Shown one piece after another: positions 7,743 to 16,379 of a stretch of 34,288 nucleotides of DNA. Where the stretch lies: contig NZ_BSTS01000031.1 in NCBI RefSeq assembly GCF_030269665.1, positions 1 to 34,288 on the forward strand, written 5' to 3'. This DNA comes from Actinomycetospora sp. NBRC 106375. GTDB lineage: Bacteria; Actinomycetota; Actinomycetes; Mycobacteriales; Pseudonocardiaceae. How positions within the stretch are numbered: the stretch's first letter is position 1; each line of letters starts with the position of its first letter. Below the pieces are notes generated by a model. That model was given only the letters and a program-made list of their open reading frames with translations, was not told the origin of the DNA and made no database searches. The position numbers were made by a program, and so were the translations under genes.

Positions 7743-9125
7743 TCAGCGTTTGCGCCCGCCGCGCTTCCCCTTCTCGCGGACACGGACGTTGATCTGCACC
7801 GGCGTGCCGGTGAGCGGGAACGTCTCGCGCAGCTTGCGCTCGAGGAAGCGCCGGTAGCCCGCCTCGAGGAAGCCCGAGGTGAACAGCACGAACGTCGGCG
7901 GCCGGTTCTGCGCCTGGGTCGCGTAGAGGATCTTCGGCTGCTTGCCGCCGCGGACCGGCGGCGGCGTCGCCGCGACGACGTCGGAGAGCCACTGGTTGAG
8001 CTGCCCGGTGGGCACCCGGCGGTCCCAGTTCTCCAGCGCGGTGCGCATGGCCGGGGCGAGCTTCTGTACCGCCCGCCCGGTGCGCGCGGAGATGTTGACC
8101 CGCTCGACCCAGGGGAAGCGCACCAGCGCCCGCTCCAGCTCGCGGGTCATGGCGTACCGGCGGTCGTCGTCGACGAGGTCCCACTTGTTCATCGCGAGCA
8201 CCAGGGCGCGGCCGGCCTCGGCGACCTGGGAGGCCACCCGCAGGTCCTGCTCGCTGATCGGCTCGGAGGCGTCGAGGAGCAGGACCGTGACCTCGGCGGC
8301 CTCGATCGCCGCCTTCGTGCGCAGCGAGGCGTAGTACTCGGTGCCCGAGGCCTGGCCGACCTTGCGGCGCAGGCCGGCGGTGTCGACGATCTTCCAGGTC
8401 TCGCCGTCGATCTCGACGAGCGAGTCGACGGGGTCGGTCGTCGTGCCGGCCACGGCGTCGACCACCGAGCGCGTCTCGCCGGTGAGCTGGTTGAGCAGGC
8501 TCGACTTGCCGACGTTGGGCTTGCCGACCAGCGCCACGCGCCGCGGTCCGCCCTCGAGGTCGACGTCGTCGCGCGGGCTGTCCGGCATGGCGTCGATGAC
8601 GAGGTCGAGCAGGTCGCCCGAGCCGCGCCCGTGCAGCCCCGACACCGGGTGCGGCTCGCCGAGCCCGAGGCGCCACAGGGCCGAGAGCTCGTTCTCGCCC
8701 CGCTGGTCGTCGACCTTGGTGGCGGCCAGGATCACCGGACGGTCGGCCCGCCGCAGCGTGCGCGCCACGGCCTCGTCGACCGCGGTCGCGCCGACCTGGC
8801 CGTCGACGACGAGCAGGATGACGTCGGCGGTCGCCATCGCCGTCTCGGCCTGCGCCGAGATCGCCGCCTGCATGCCCTTGGCGCCGGGCTCCCAGCCGCC
8901 GGTGTCGAGCAGCGTGAACCGCCGCCCGTTCCACAGCGCGTCGTAGGCGACGCGGTCGCGCGTCACGCCCGAGACGTCCTGCACCACCGCCTCGCGGCGG
9001 CCCAGGATGCGGTTGACCAGCGTCGACTTGCCCACGTTGGGGCGCCCGACGACCGCCAGCACCGGCTGCGCCGGGCGTGCGTCATCACCGTCGATGCCCG
9101 TTCCTGCGTCGCCGTCGGCGAGCAC
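7743..9125 (-). CDS. der: Ribosome biogenesis GTPase Der (EngA)
   Basis: A 460-residue double GTPase needed for late assembly of the 50S ribosomal subunit. The first G domain has GRPNVGKS at 27-34 and DTGG near 74; the second has GKPNVGKS at 201-208, DTAG near 248 and NKWD near 316. In the first domain the G4 motif reads TKVD, common in Der. A KH-like C-terminal domain follows, and the protein ends in a basic tail KGKRGGRKR, consistent with rRNA contact. The start is GTG at 9125 with GAGGAAGG several bases upstream. It follows cmk by 60 bases on the same strand, the usual actinobacterial rluB-cmk-der order. Length and motifs are normal. Confidence 0.97.
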   Translation of the reverse strand: MLADGDAGTGIDGDDARPAQPVLAVVGRPNVGKSTLVNRILGRREAVVQDVSGVTRDRVAYDALWNGRRFTLLDTGGWEPGAKGMQAAISAQAETAMATADVILLVVDGQVGATAVDEAVARTLRRADRPVILAATKVDDQRGENELSALWRLGLGEPHPVSGLHGRGSGDLLDLVIDAMPDSPRDDVDLEGGPRRVALVGKPNVGKSSLLNQLTGETRSVVDAVAGTTTDPVDSLVEIDGETWKIVDTAGLRRKVGQASGTEYYASLRTKAAIEAAEVTVLLLDASEPISEQDLRVASQVAEAGRALVLAMNKWDLVDDDRRYAMTRELERALVRFPWVERVNISARTGRAVQKLAPAMRTALENWDRRVPTGQLNQWLSDVVAATPPPVRGGKQPKILYATQAQNRPPTFVLFTSGFLEAGYRRFLERKLRETFPLTGTPVQINVRVREKGKRGGRKR

Positions 9126-9185
9126 AGCGGGCCCTTCCTCGTTAATGGTCCAGCTCCGCTTCGCTTCGTGTCCGGGCTCGATGCC

Positions 9186-9941
9186 CTAACCCTTGTGAGA
9201 GCCGACTCCCGCGTCGGCGAAGCCGACGATCATATCGCGGTCCTCGGCGAGGCCCTGCAGGCGGTCGAGCACGCCGTCGATGTCCAGCGTCGAGGTGTCG
9301 ACCTCGACCGCGTCCTCGGCCGGGCGCAGCGGGGACGCCGCCCGGGAGGAGTCGAGCGTGTCGCGCCGTGCCAGGTCGGCCTGGGTGTCGGGCGCGCCGA
9401 CCCGGCCCGCCGCCGTGTTCTCCGCGTCGCGGCGACCCGCGCGCACGAGCGCGGACGCCGTCAGGAAGATCTTCAGTCCGGCGTCGGGGACGACGACGGT
9501 GCCGATGTCGCGGCCCTCGACCACGATGCCCGTGCCGTCGGCGAGGGCCTCGGCGACGATCCGGCGCTGCTCGGAGACGAGGTGGGCGCGCACCGCCGTG
9601 AGCGCGGAGACCGCCGAGACCGCGCCGGTGACCGCGGTGCCGCGGATCTCCGCGCCGACGTCCTCGCCGTCGAGGCGCACGCGCGGCTCGGCCGGGTCGG
9701 TCGAGAGCTCGAGGCGGGCCCCAAGGACCACCGCCACCACGTCGTCGTGGCCCTCGGCGGTGGTGGCGGCGAGGTCGAGCGACAGCCCGGAGCGCAGCAC
9801 GGCGAGGGTCGCGGCCCGGTACATGGCGCCGGTGTCGAGGTAGCGCGCGTCGAGGCGCATCGCCAGACCGCGTGCCGTGGTCGACTTGCCCGTGCCGGAC
9901 GGCCCGTCGACGGCCACCACCCCGCGCAGCGTCGCGTCCAT
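9186..9941 (-). CDS. cmk: Cytidylate kinase
   Basis: A 251-residue NMP kinase converting CMP and dCMP to their diphosphates with ATP. The P-loop is GPSGTGKS at residues 13-20. It is followed by [12 protein letters not shown], the CMP-binding segment, and by [11 protein letters not shown] and the LID region with R-A-x-R-R; all are standard for bacterial Cmk. The C terminus has a short extra tail after the [10 protein letters not shown] helix. ATG at 9941 is preceded by GGGAGG. A 9-bp inverted repeat (9953-9961 with 9986-9994) covers that Shine-Dalgarno site, and a possible -10 (CACAAT) lies just upstream. Together with rluB and der it forms a conserved housekeeping group. Confidence 0.96.
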   Translation of the reverse strand: MDATLRGVVAVDGPSGTGKSTTARGLAMRLDARYLDTGAMYRAATLAVLRSGLSLDLAATTAEGHDDVVAVVLGARLELSTDPAEPRVRLDGEDVGAEIRGTAVTGAVSAVSALTAVRAHLVSEQRRIVAEALADGTGIVVEGRDIGTVVVPDAGLKIFLTASALVRAGRRDAENTAAGRVGAPDTQADLARRDTLDSSRAASPLRPAEDAVEVDTSTLDIDGVLDRLQGLAEDRDMIVGFADAGVGSHKG

Positions 9942-9952
9942 CCTGAAGCCGC

Positions 9953-9994
9953 CTCCCGAACACCGTGCGCACCGGACCGCATCCCGTTCGGGAG
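9953..9994 (-). promoter_or_regulatory. Inverted repeat in the cmk leader covering its ribosome binding site
   Basis: CTCCCGAAC at 9953-9961 and GTTCGGGAG at 9986-9994 are exact reverse complements separated by 24 bases. In the minus-strand transcript the 3' arm contains the GGGAG part of the cmk Shine-Dalgarno sequence. The hairpin also lies about 50 bases past the rluB stop, so it could instead act in transcription termination. Confidence 0.5.
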
Positions 9995-9997
9995 ACC

Positions 9998-10027
9998 ATT
10001 GTGCCCTGCGGTCGGGCCCGTTGTCGG
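9998..10027 (-). promoter_or_regulatory. Possible cmk promoter
   Basis: On the minus strand CACAAT (9998-10003) resembles a -10 element. CCGACA (10022-10027) keeps the GACA of a -35, with an 18-base spacer. Transcription from here would start close to the first arm of the cmk leader hairpin. The match is partial. Confidence 0.3.
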
Positions 10028-10043
10028 CTCCGGGTGAGGCGGT

Positions 10044-10778
10044 CTACAGCCCGACGGCCCGGTAGAGCGAGCCGACCTCGTCCCGGTTGAGCTTGCGCAG
10101 CGTGCCCGGGCGCTGCTCGCCGAGGTGGACGTCCCCGACCGCGGTGCGCACGAGGCGCTGCACGGGCTTGTCGACGGCGTCGAGCAGGCGCCGCACGATG
10201 TGCTTGCGGCCCTCGTGGAGCACGACCTCCACCATCACCCGCGCCCCGGCGCGGTCGATCACCCGGAAGCTGTCGACGGCGGCCGGACCGTCGTCGAGCT
10301 CGACGCCGTCGCGCAGCCGGCGCCCGAGATCCTTGGGGATCGGCGCGCGGACCTCGGCGAGGTAGGTCTTGGGCACCTCGTAGGACGGGTGCATGAGGCG
10401 GTTCGCGAGCTCGCCGTCGTTGGTGAGCAGCAGCAGGCCCTCGGTCGCGGCGTCGAGGCGACCGACGTGGAAGAGCCGCTGTCCCTCGGCCTTCTCCAGC
10501 ACGATGTCGCCGACGCAGCGGCGGCCCTCGTCGTCCCACATCGTCGAGAGCACGCCCTCGGGCTTGTTCAGCGCGAGGTGGACGGTCTCGGTGTCGGTGA
10601 CGATGCGCGAGCCGTCGACGTGGATCACGGCGGTGTCCGGGTCGACCCGGATGCCCATCTCCTTGACGACCTTGCCGTCGACCTCGACGCGGCCGTTCCT
10701 CATGAGGATCTCGGCCTGGCGCCGGGACGCCACCCCCGCCTCGGCCAGGACCTTCTGCAGGCGGACGCCGTCACTCAC
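10044..10778 (-). CDS. rluB: 23S rRNA pseudouridine synthase, RluB/RsuA family
   Basis: A 244-residue enzyme that isomerises a specific uridine in ribosomal RNA to pseudouridine. The N-terminal S4 RNA-binding domain is visible (V-R-L-Q-K-V-L-A-E-A-G-V-A-S-R-R then G-R-V-x-V-D-G). The catalytic domain has GRLDAATEGLLLLTNDG with the active-site Asp, then V-P-K-T-Y and H-E-G-R-K-H-I-V-R-R-L-L. The family position in this locus is RluB-like; the exact target base is not shown by sequence. I use GTG at 10778 because TAACCT (10785-10790 on the minus strand), a TANNNT -10, lies six bases upstream, the layout of a leaderless mRNA. GTG at 10784 would begin inside the expected promoter spacing. Confidence 0.94.
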   Translation of the reverse strand: MSDGVRLQKVLAEAGVASRRQAEILMRNGRVEVDGKVVKEMGIRVDPDTAVIHVDGSRIVTDTETVHLALNKPEGVLSTMWDDEGRRCVGDIVLEKAEGQRLFHVGRLDAATEGLLLLTNDGELANRLMHPSYEVPKTYLAEVRAPIPKDLGRRLRDGVELDDGPAAVDSFRVIDRAGARVMVEVVLHEGRKHIVRRLLDAVDKPVQRLVRTAVGDVHLGEQRPGTLRKLNRDEVGSLYRAVGL

Positions 10779-10784
10779 GGTCAC

Positions 10785-10790
10785 AGGTTA
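10785..10790 (-). promoter_or_regulatory. -10 element for leaderless rluB transcript
   Basis: The minus strand reads TAACCT followed by six bases and then the GTG at 10778. A TANNNT hexamer six to seven bases before the start codon is the usual arrangement for leaderless actinobacterial mRNAs. No Shine-Dalgarno sequence is present. Confidence 0.45.
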
Positions 10791-10951
10791 CCAGCGGGCG
10801 GGGTGCCGCCGGACCGGTGACCGCTCGGCCCGCCGACCACACCGGTCGTCGCAGGAGACGCGCGGCGCACATCGCCGTCACGTGATCGACACGAGGCGGG
10901 CGTCAGCTACGACCGATGGGGGGACGAACAGCACGAACGGAGCAACTCACG

Positions 10952-12055
10952 GTGACCTACGTCCAGCCCGCGCCGACTCCTCCCGTCGTGTCGGCGCCGC
11001 GGCCCCGGGTGCTGGTGGTCGGACCGCGCGCGGACGCCAGGGGCGGGATCGGGAGCGTGCAGCACGCCCTGGAGCGGCACGCCGAGGCGCTGGCCGACCT
11101 CGACGTGGTCACCACCCACCGCGACGGACCGCCCGCGACCCGGCTCCGGACGATGGCCGCCGGCACCCTCTCGGCCGCGGCCCACCTCGTGCTCCGCCCG
11201 CCGGACCTCGTCCACATGCACGTCTCCCAGCGCTCGTCGGTGCTGCGCAAGGGACTGCTCGGCGCGGTGGCGCGGGCCCGTCGCGTGCCGGTCGTACTGC
11301 ACCTCCACGGGTCGGAGTTCCTCGACTGGTTCGACGGGCTGCCCGCGCCGGCGCGGGCAGTGGTGCGCGCCCTGGTGCGGCCGCACCGGCTCGTCGTGCT
11401 CTCGGAGAGCCTGCGCGAGCGCTACGCGGCGCGCCTCGGCGTCGCGCTGCGCCAGGTGACCGCGCTGCCCAACCCCGTGGAGTGGCCGGAAGGCCCGGCC
11501 GGAGAGCGCCCGCCCGGTGGCGACGTCCTCGCGGTGTTCCTGGGCCGGTTCGGGGCGCGCAAGGGTGTCTACGACGTGGTGGCCTCCTGCGCGCTGCTCT
11601 CCCCGGCCGCGCGGCACCGGCTGCGGCTGGTGGCGGCGGGGGACGGCGAGGTCGACGGGGTCCGCGCGGCGGTCGCCGCCGCCGGCGTGGGCGACGTCGT
11701 CGAGGTCCGCGAGTGGCTGGACCGCGCCGAGCGCGACGCCCTGCTGCGCCGCGTCGAGGTGCTCGTGCTGCCCAGCTCGCACGAGGGGCTCCCGATGGCG
11801 GTGCTGGAAGCGATGGCCTTCGGTGTCGCGCCGGTGGTGACGCCCGTGGGCGCGCTGCCCGAGGTGGTCCGCGACGGGGAGAACGGCGTGCTCGTGCCCG
11901 TCGGCGACCCGGCCGCGCTCGCCGCGGCGCTCGAGGCGCTCGTCGCCGACGACGACCGCCGCCGCGCCCTCGGGCGGCGTGCGCGCGAGGACGCGGAGCC
12001 CTACGCCGCGACGCACTGGGCGGACCGCCTCGCCCGGATCTGGGCGGCGGCGTAG
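10952..12055 (+). CDS. Family 4 (GT-B) glycosyltransferase
   Basis: A 367-residue GT-B glycosyltransferase that should move a sugar from a nucleotide-sugar donor to a glycan, lipid or small acceptor. The N-terminal domain has a glycine-rich RGGIGSVQHAL-type loop (here ARGGIG) and VLHLHGSEF. The C-terminal domain has the donor-binding signature AVFLGRFGARKGVYDV and the E-x7-E motif in SHEGLPMAVLEAMAFG, followed by GALPEVV. No signal peptide or membrane helix is seen. GTG at 10952 follows GGAG at 10939-10942; an in-frame ATG at 10916 would add 12 residues but has no good ribosome site. It stands alone on the plus strand between core genes rluB and scpB, so its pathway is not evident. Confidence 0.88.
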   Translation: MTYVQPAPTPPVVSAPRPRVLVVGPRADARGGIGSVQHALERHAEALADLDVVTTHRDGPPATRLRTMAAGTLSAAAHLVLRPPDLVHMHVSQRSSVLRKGLLGAVARARRVPVVLHLHGSEFLDWFDGLPAPARAVVRALVRPHRLVVLSESLRERYAARLGVALRQVTALPNPVEWPEGPAGERPPGGDVLAVFLGRFGARKGVYDVVASCALLSPAARHRLRLVAAGDGEVDGVRAAVAAAGVGDVVEVREWLDRAERDALLRRVEVLVLPSSHEGLPMAVLEAMAFGVAPVVTPVGALPEVVRDGENGVLVPVGDPAALAAALEALVADDDRRRALGRRAREDAEPYAATHWADRLARIWAAA

Positions 12056-12073
12056 GCCAGGTTCGTCACAACC

Positions 12074-12090
12074 GTCGCGTCCGGCGCGAC
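12074..12090. terminator. Small hairpin between convergent glycosyltransferase and esterase remnant
   Basis: GTCGCG (12074-12079) and CGCGAC (12085-12090) pair around a five-base loop, 19 bases after the glycosyltransferase stop. The stem is short and has no U-tract, so it is at best a weak bidirectional terminator. Confidence 0.3.
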
Positions 12091-12108
12091 TACCTGTGGT
12101 CGAGTCGC

Positions 12109-12453
12109 TCATCGACCAATCGTGAACGCGCCGCCGTGCACGAACACCATGACCGGCAGCAGGTCGCCGGTCGCGGGCGTGCGGACGTCGGCGGTCAGGT
12201 ACTCGGCGCCGGGCACCCAGCCCGGTCCGGTGATCGGGGTGATGTCGGGCATGCCCGGGTGCGGGGGCAGCTGGGCTGCGTTCGCGCCGTGCACCGTCGC
12301 GTCGCGCTCGCCGTCCCAGCTGATCGGCGCGGGGAGCGCGAACCGCCGCTCCCCCACCGGGGCCGCCGCGTAGGGGACGCCGAGGAAGGAGGCGATCCCG
12401 TCGGTCACCGTGCCCCGGATCGTCCCGCTCGTGGTCTTCCGGATCTCGTCCAC
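12109..12453 (-). pseudogene. Type B carboxylesterase, N-terminal remnant
   Basis: This 114-codon frame starts at GTG 12453, 15 bases after the scpB stop. It encodes the first part of a PnbA-type alpha/beta-hydrolase carboxylesterase. The family's opening T-x-x-G-x-I-R-G, the block FLGVPYAAAPVGERRFALP and the oxyanion-hole segment PVMVFVHGGAFTIG are all clear. The frame then ends at TGA 12109. Intact enzymes run to about 500 residues and need the nucleophile Ser, Glu/Asp and His, all of which would lie beyond this stop. The following 53 bases before the convergent glycosyltransferase show no continuation. It is therefore a truncated, presumably inactive leftover. Confidence 0.8.
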
Positions 12454-12467
12454 GGATCCCGGGTTCC

Positions 12468-13040
12468 CTACTCGTCGATGTCGTCCACGTCGGGCAGCAG
12501 CGGGGCGATCGGCGGCAGGTCGTCGATGCTGTCGAGCCCGAGGCGCTCGAGGAACATCTCGGTGGTGCGGTACAGCGTGCCGCCGCCGGCGCCGTCCGTG
12601 CCCGCCTCGGTGATCAGCCCGCGGGCGGCGAGCGTGCGCATGACCCCGTCGACGTTGACCCCGCGCACCGCCGCGACCCGCGAGCGCGTCACCGGCTGGC
12701 GGTAGGCGACGACGGCGAGGGTCTCCAGCGCCGCGCGGGTCAGCCGCGTGCGCTGCCCGTCGAGGACGAAGCGCTCGACGTAGGGGGCGAAGCGGTCGCG
12801 GCTGTAGAGCCGCCAGCCCTCGGCCGTGGTGCGCAGCTCCATCCCGCGGGCGCGCTCGGTGTACTCCGCGGCCAGGCCCTGCAGGGCCTCCTGCACCCGC
12901 GGGATCGGCTGGCGCAGGACGTCGGCGAGCTGGTCGGTCGGGGCGGGCGCGTCGACCACGAGCAGCACCGCCTCCAGCGCCGCGGTCAGCTCGGCGTTGG
13001 AGACCAGCTCCTCCTCGAGCTCCTCGAGGGGATCGGTCAC
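12468..13040 (-). CDS. scpB: Segregation and condensation protein B
   Basis: A 190-residue winged-helix protein that joins ScpA and SMC in the condensin complex for chromosome compaction and segregation. The family core is present: LEAVLLVVDAPAP near the N terminus, then LETLAVVAYRQPVTRSRVAAVRGVNVDGVMRTLAARGLI. The tail is acidic (DVDDIDE). It starts with GTG at 13040, overlapping the scpA stop by four bases (GTGA), so translation is probably coupled. The gene is normal in length. The broken esterase lies immediately downstream. Confidence 0.95.
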   Translation of the reverse strand: MTDPLEELEEELVSNAELTAALEAVLLVVDAPAPTDQLADVLRQPIPRVQEALQGLAAEYTERARGMELRTTAEGWRLYSRDRFAPYVERFVLDGQRTRLTRAALETLAVVAYRQPVTRSRVAAVRGVNVDGVMRTLAARGLITEAGTDGAGGGTLYRTTEMFLERLGLDSIDDLPPIAPLLPDVDDIDE

Positions 13041-13846
13041 GCGTCCTCCTCCACCAGTCCGGCCGTTCCCGCGTCACCCCCGGGCGCCCAGCGCACGCGC
13101 AGCTCGGCGAAGGCCTCGGGCTGGTCGAGGGCGACGTCGCGGGCGCGGTACATCTCGAGCACGGCGAGGAAGCGTCCCACGACCTCGATGCCGTGCTCGC
13201 AGTCGGCGACGAGCGAGGCGAACGTCGCCGCGCCCTGCTCCTTCAGGCGCCCCGTGAGGATCATGACCTGCTCCGGCACCGACACCGTCGAGGCGTGCAG
13301 GTGGTCGATGCTCACCGTCGGCGGCGGCTGCGGGCGGAACACGGCCGCCGCGAGCTCGGCGAACCCCTGCGCGTCGACCCCGAGCTGCACGGGCGGCAGG
13401 AGCTCGGCGAACCGGGGCTCGAGCGTGACCGCCCGCGGGTAGCGCAGGCGCGCCGCGCCCTCGAGCTCGCGGAACAGCGCCGCGACCTGCTGGTACGCCC
13501 GGTACTGCAGCAGGCGCGCGAAGAGCACGTCCCGTGCCTCGAGCAGGGCGAGGTCGTCCTCGTCCTCCACGTCGGCCTGGGGCAGCAGCCGGGCGGCCTT
13601 GAGGTCGAGCAGGGTCGCCGCGACGACGAGGAAGCCGGTCGTCTCCTCGAGGTCGGCGTCGTCGCCGAGCGCCGCGGTGTAGGCGATGAAGTCGTCGGTG
13701 ACCCGGGAGAGCGCCACCTCGGTGACGTCCAGCTCGTGGCGCCCGATGAGCTGCAGGAGCAGGTCGAACGGACCGGTGAAGTTGTCCAGGCTGACCTGGA
13801 AGCGGCTGCGTTCGGGGGCCTCGGTCTTCTCGGGGGCGAGCGTCAC
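13037..13846 (-). CDS. scpA: Segregation and condensation protein A
   Basis: A 269-residue kleisin bridging the heads of SMC in the bacterial condensin. The diagnostic N-terminal block is FQVSLDNFTGPFDLLLQLIGRHELDVTEVALS. It is followed by the FLVVAATLLDLKAARLLP helix and a C-terminal winged-helix region (TFASLVADCEHGIEVVGRFLAVLEMYRAR). GTG at 13846 overlaps the parA stop by four bases (GTGA), and its own stop overlaps the scpB start the same way. The frame is open far upstream inside parA, but homologous sequence begins only here. The parA-scpA-scpB order is typical of actinomycetes. Confidence 0.95.
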   Translation of the reverse strand: MTLAPEKTEAPERSRFQVSLDNFTGPFDLLLQLIGRHELDVTEVALSRVTDDFIAYTAALGDDADLEETTGFLVVAATLLDLKAARLLPQADVEDEDDLALLEARDVLFARLLQYRAYQQVAALFRELEGAARLRYPRAVTLEPRFAELLPPVQLGVDAQGFAELAAAVFRPQPPPTVSIDHLHASTVSVPEQVMILTGRLKEQGAATFASLVADCEHGIEVVGRFLAVLEMYRARDVALDQPEAFAELRVRWAPGGDAGTAGLVEEDA

Positions 13847-14751
13847 CGGGCGATGACCTCGCGGGCCAGGGCGCGGTAGGCCTCGGCGCCCGTGGAGCGC
13901 GTTGCCCAGCGGGTGATCGGCTCGCCGGCCACCGTCGTCTCCGGGAAGCGCACGGTGCGGTTGATGACGGCGTCGAAGACGAGCTCGCCGAACGCCTCGA
14001 CGACGCGCGTCATCACCTCGCGGGTGTGCAGCGTGCGGGGGTCGTACATCGTGGCCAGGATGCCGGTGATCTCCAGCTTGGGGTTCAGGCGGTCCTGCAC
14101 CTTCTCGATCGTGTCCATGAGCAGCGCGACCCCGCGCAGGCTGAAGAACTCGCACTCCAGCGGGATCAGCACGCCGTCGGCGCAGGCCAGGGCGTTGACC
14201 GTCAGCAGCCCGAGCGAGGGCTGGCAGTCGACGAGGACGTAGTCGTAGCGGTCGAGCACCGGGGCGATCGTGCGGCCCAGCGACTGCTCGCGGCCGACCT
14301 CGGTGACCAGCTGCACCTCGGCGGCCGAGAGGTCGATGTTCGACGGGAGCAGGTCCATGCCCTCGACGGTGGTCGTGCGGATGACGTCCTCGATCCGCGT
14401 GCCCTTCTCCATCAGCAGGTTGTAGATCGTGGTCTCGAGCTGGTGCGGCTGCACGCCCAGCCCGACCGACAGGGCGCCCTGCGGGTCGAAGTCGACGAGC
14501 AGCACCCGCCGCCCGTACTCGGCGAGCGCCGCGCCGAGGTTGATCGTCGACGTGGTCTTGCCGACGCCGCCCTTCTGGTTGCACATGGCGAGGACCGTCG
14601 CCGGCCCGTGCCCGTCGAGCGGGCCCGGCACCGGCACCTCCCGCCGCGGACGTCCCGGGGGGACCTCGTCCGCGCCCTCGGCCACGGTGTTCCGGACCCG
14701 CTCCGCCCGCCCGGATTCCTCAGGCCAGAGGACCGGCTGGGGGTTCGACAT
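13843..14751 (-). CDS. parA: ParA/Soj-family chromosome partitioning ATPase
   Basis: A 302-residue deviant-Walker ATPase. KGGVGKTT at residues 60-67 has the signature lysine. VLLVDFDPQG (Walker A') and YDYVLVDCQPSLG (Walker B) follow. The first 50 residues are a low-complexity extension that varies between species. It is coupled to scpA and scpB, so it belongs to the scp-linked ParA group and not to the parAB pair near oriC; a role with condensin is inferred from this. ATG at 14751 has AGGGA upstream. It is divergent from the MFS gene across a 286-base gap. Confidence 0.92.
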   Translation of the reverse strand: MSNPQPVLWPEESGRAERVRNTVAEGADEVPPGRPRREVPVPGPLDGHGPATVLAMCNQKGGVGKTTSTINLGAALAEYGRRVLLVDFDPQGALSVGLGVQPHQLETTIYNLLMEKGTRIEDVIRTTTVEGMDLLPSNIDLSAAEVQLVTEVGREQSLGRTIAPVLDRYDYVLVDCQPSLGLLTVNALACADGVLIPLECEFFSLRGVALLMDTIEKVQDRLNPKLEITGILATMYDPRTLHTREVMTRVVEAFGELVFDAVINRTVRFPETTVAGEPITRWATRSTGAEAYRALAREVIAR

Positions 14752-15037
14752 CGCGTCCCTCCCTCGCGTACCCGGTCGACGCGTGCTCGTGCGTTCAGCG
14801 TAGGAGGCCGGGGGTGCGCCTCAGTGCGCGACTCGCCGGGCGACGGGACGGCGTCGGAGGCCCGGTCCGTGCGACGGTGGCGCGTTCGGGTGGCGGCGGT
14901 CACGCACGGCGACCCGAACCGGCCGTTCCGTCACGATCTTCCCGATGAGCGGAAGGCCCGGTGACGCCTCTGTGTGGCCGTTCACATACTGCCCGCCACT
15001 GCGCGGACCAGCCCCGGACCCCACGAGGACGTGTGCG

Positions 15038-16273
15038 ATGACCAGCGAACCGACGACCGCCACCCGATCCCCCCGCCGAGCCGCCGGAGCGGGCTGGGTG
15101 CGCCCGCTGTGCTGGTGCGCCGTGGCGCTCGAGGGCTTCGACCTCGTGGTGATCGGCGTCGTCATGCCCGTGCTGCTGCGCGACCCGGCGTGGGACCTCG
15201 ACCCGGCCGGCGCCTCCGTGGTCGTCACGGTCGGCCTGCTCGGCGTCATGGTGGGAGCGCTGGCCGTCGGACCGATCGCCGACGTCGTCGGGCGCCGCCG
15301 CACGATGATCGCGACGGTCGCCGGGTTCTCCGTCCTGACGCTGGCCTGCGCCTTCGCCCCGAACCCCGAGGTGCTCGGCGTGCTGCGGTTCTTCGCCGGG
15401 CTGGGGCTCGGCGGCGTGCTGCCCGTCGCCCTGGCCCTCGTCGCCGAGTACGCGCCGGCCGGACGCGGGAGCAGCGCGACGACGATCATGATGACCGGCT
15501 ACCACGTCGGCGCCGTCCTGACCGCCCTGCTCGGCATCCTGCTCATCGCGCCGCTCGGCTGGCCCGCGATGTTCGTGGCGGGCACGATCCCCGCCCTGGT
15601 CCTCGTACCGCTGCTGGTGCTGCGGCTGCCGGAATCGGCGGCCTACCTCGAGCGCCGTGCTTCCGGGGACTCGAGCTGGCGGCGCGAGCGGTCCAACCCG
15701 GTGGCCACGCTGTTCCGCGACGGCCTCGCGCGCCCGACCATCGCCTTCTGGATCGCGTCCTTCATGGGCCTGCTGCTGGTCTACGGGCTGAACACCTGGC
15801 TGCCGGAGATCATGCGCTCGGCCGGCTACGAGCTCGGCGCGGCGCTCGCCCTGCTGCTCGTGCTCAACGTCGGTGCGGTGCTCGGGCTGCTGCTCGCGGG
15901 CACCGTCGCCAACCGGATCGGGGTGCGCCCGGCGACGATCGCCTGGTTCGCCGCGGCGACCCTGTTCCTCGCGCTGCTCTCGATCCGCCTGCCCGGGATC
16001 GGGATCTACGTGAGCGTGCTGCTGGCGGGCCTGTTCGTCTTCTCCGCCCAGGTCCTCGTCTACGCCTACGTCTCGCAGCTCTACCCCGCTGGGGCCCGGG
16101 GCACAGCGCTCGGCACCGCCAGCGGCGTCGGGCGCCTCGGTGCCATCGCCGGCCCGATCGTCGGCGGCGCCCTGCTCCAGGCCGGCCTCGCCTACCCCTG
16201 GGGCTTCTACGCCTTCGCCGTCGTCGCCGCCCTCGGCGCCCTCGGCGTGGTGCTGGTGGGCCGCGCCCCCTGA
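15038..16273 (+). CDS. MFS transporter, aromatic acid:H+ symporter-like
   Basis: A 411-residue major facilitator with about 12 hydrophobic helices. The first helix carries EGFDLVVIGVVMPVLL, close to the D-G-F-D motif of the AAHS group. The loop between helices 2 and 3 has GPIADVVGRRRTM, the MFS motif A, and helix 5 has MMTGYHVGAV. AAHS members import aromatic or other organic acids with protons; the actual substrate is not shown. The start is ATG at 15038 with GAGGA at 15025-15029; an in-frame ATG at 14945 has no such site. It heads a plus-strand accessory group with the SDR and P450, and a hairpin follows its stop. Confidence 0.87.
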   Translation: MTSEPTTATRSPRRAAGAGWVRPLCWCAVALEGFDLVVIGVVMPVLLRDPAWDLDPAGASVVVTVGLLGVMVGALAVGPIADVVGRRRTMIATVAGFSVLTLACAFAPNPEVLGVLRFFAGLGLGGVLPVALALVAEYAPAGRGSSATTIMMTGYHVGAVLTALLGILLIAPLGWPAMFVAGTIPALVLVPLLVLRLPESAAYLERRASGDSSWRRERSNPVATLFRDGLARPTIAFWIASFMGLLLVYGLNTWLPEIMRSAGYELGAALALLLVLNVGAVLGLLLAGTVANRIGVRPATIAWFAAATLFLALLSIRLPGIGIYVSVLLAGLFVFSAQVLVYAYVSQLYPAGARGTALGTASGVGRLGAIAGPIVGGALLQAGLAYPWGFYAFAVVAALGALGVVLVGRAP

Positions 16274-16308
16274 CGTGGGCTCGGCGGGCCGAGACTGTTG
16301 ACCAGGCC

Positions 16309-16331
16309 GACCGAGCGCTGGACGCTCGGTC
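16309..16331 (+). terminator. Hairpin after the MFS gene
   Basis: GACCGAGCG (16309-16317) and CGCTCGGTC (16323-16331) are a perfect nine-base stem with a five-base loop, 36 bases after the MFS stop. A smaller CTCGGC/GCCGAG repeat (16280-16293) precedes it. There is no U-tract, which is common for actinobacterial terminators. Confidence 0.5.
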
Positions 16332-16379
16332 CGCCGGATCCGCCAGGCCCGGCGGCACGCTCCCGAGAGGATGCGACCG

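Noticed and set aside
5727..10037. A 1436-codon plus-strand open frame over fprB, der and cmk
   Set aside because: It crosses three well-supported genes in the wrong frame or strand and contains no recognisable motif, only the Arg/Ala/Gly/Pro composition of shadow frames.
14752..15037. A riboswitch, small RNA or extra gene in the parA/MFS gap
   Set aside because: No open frame with a ribosome site, no strong hairpin set and no known riboswitch core could be recognised; it is treated as a divergent promoter region with no clear -10/-35 found.
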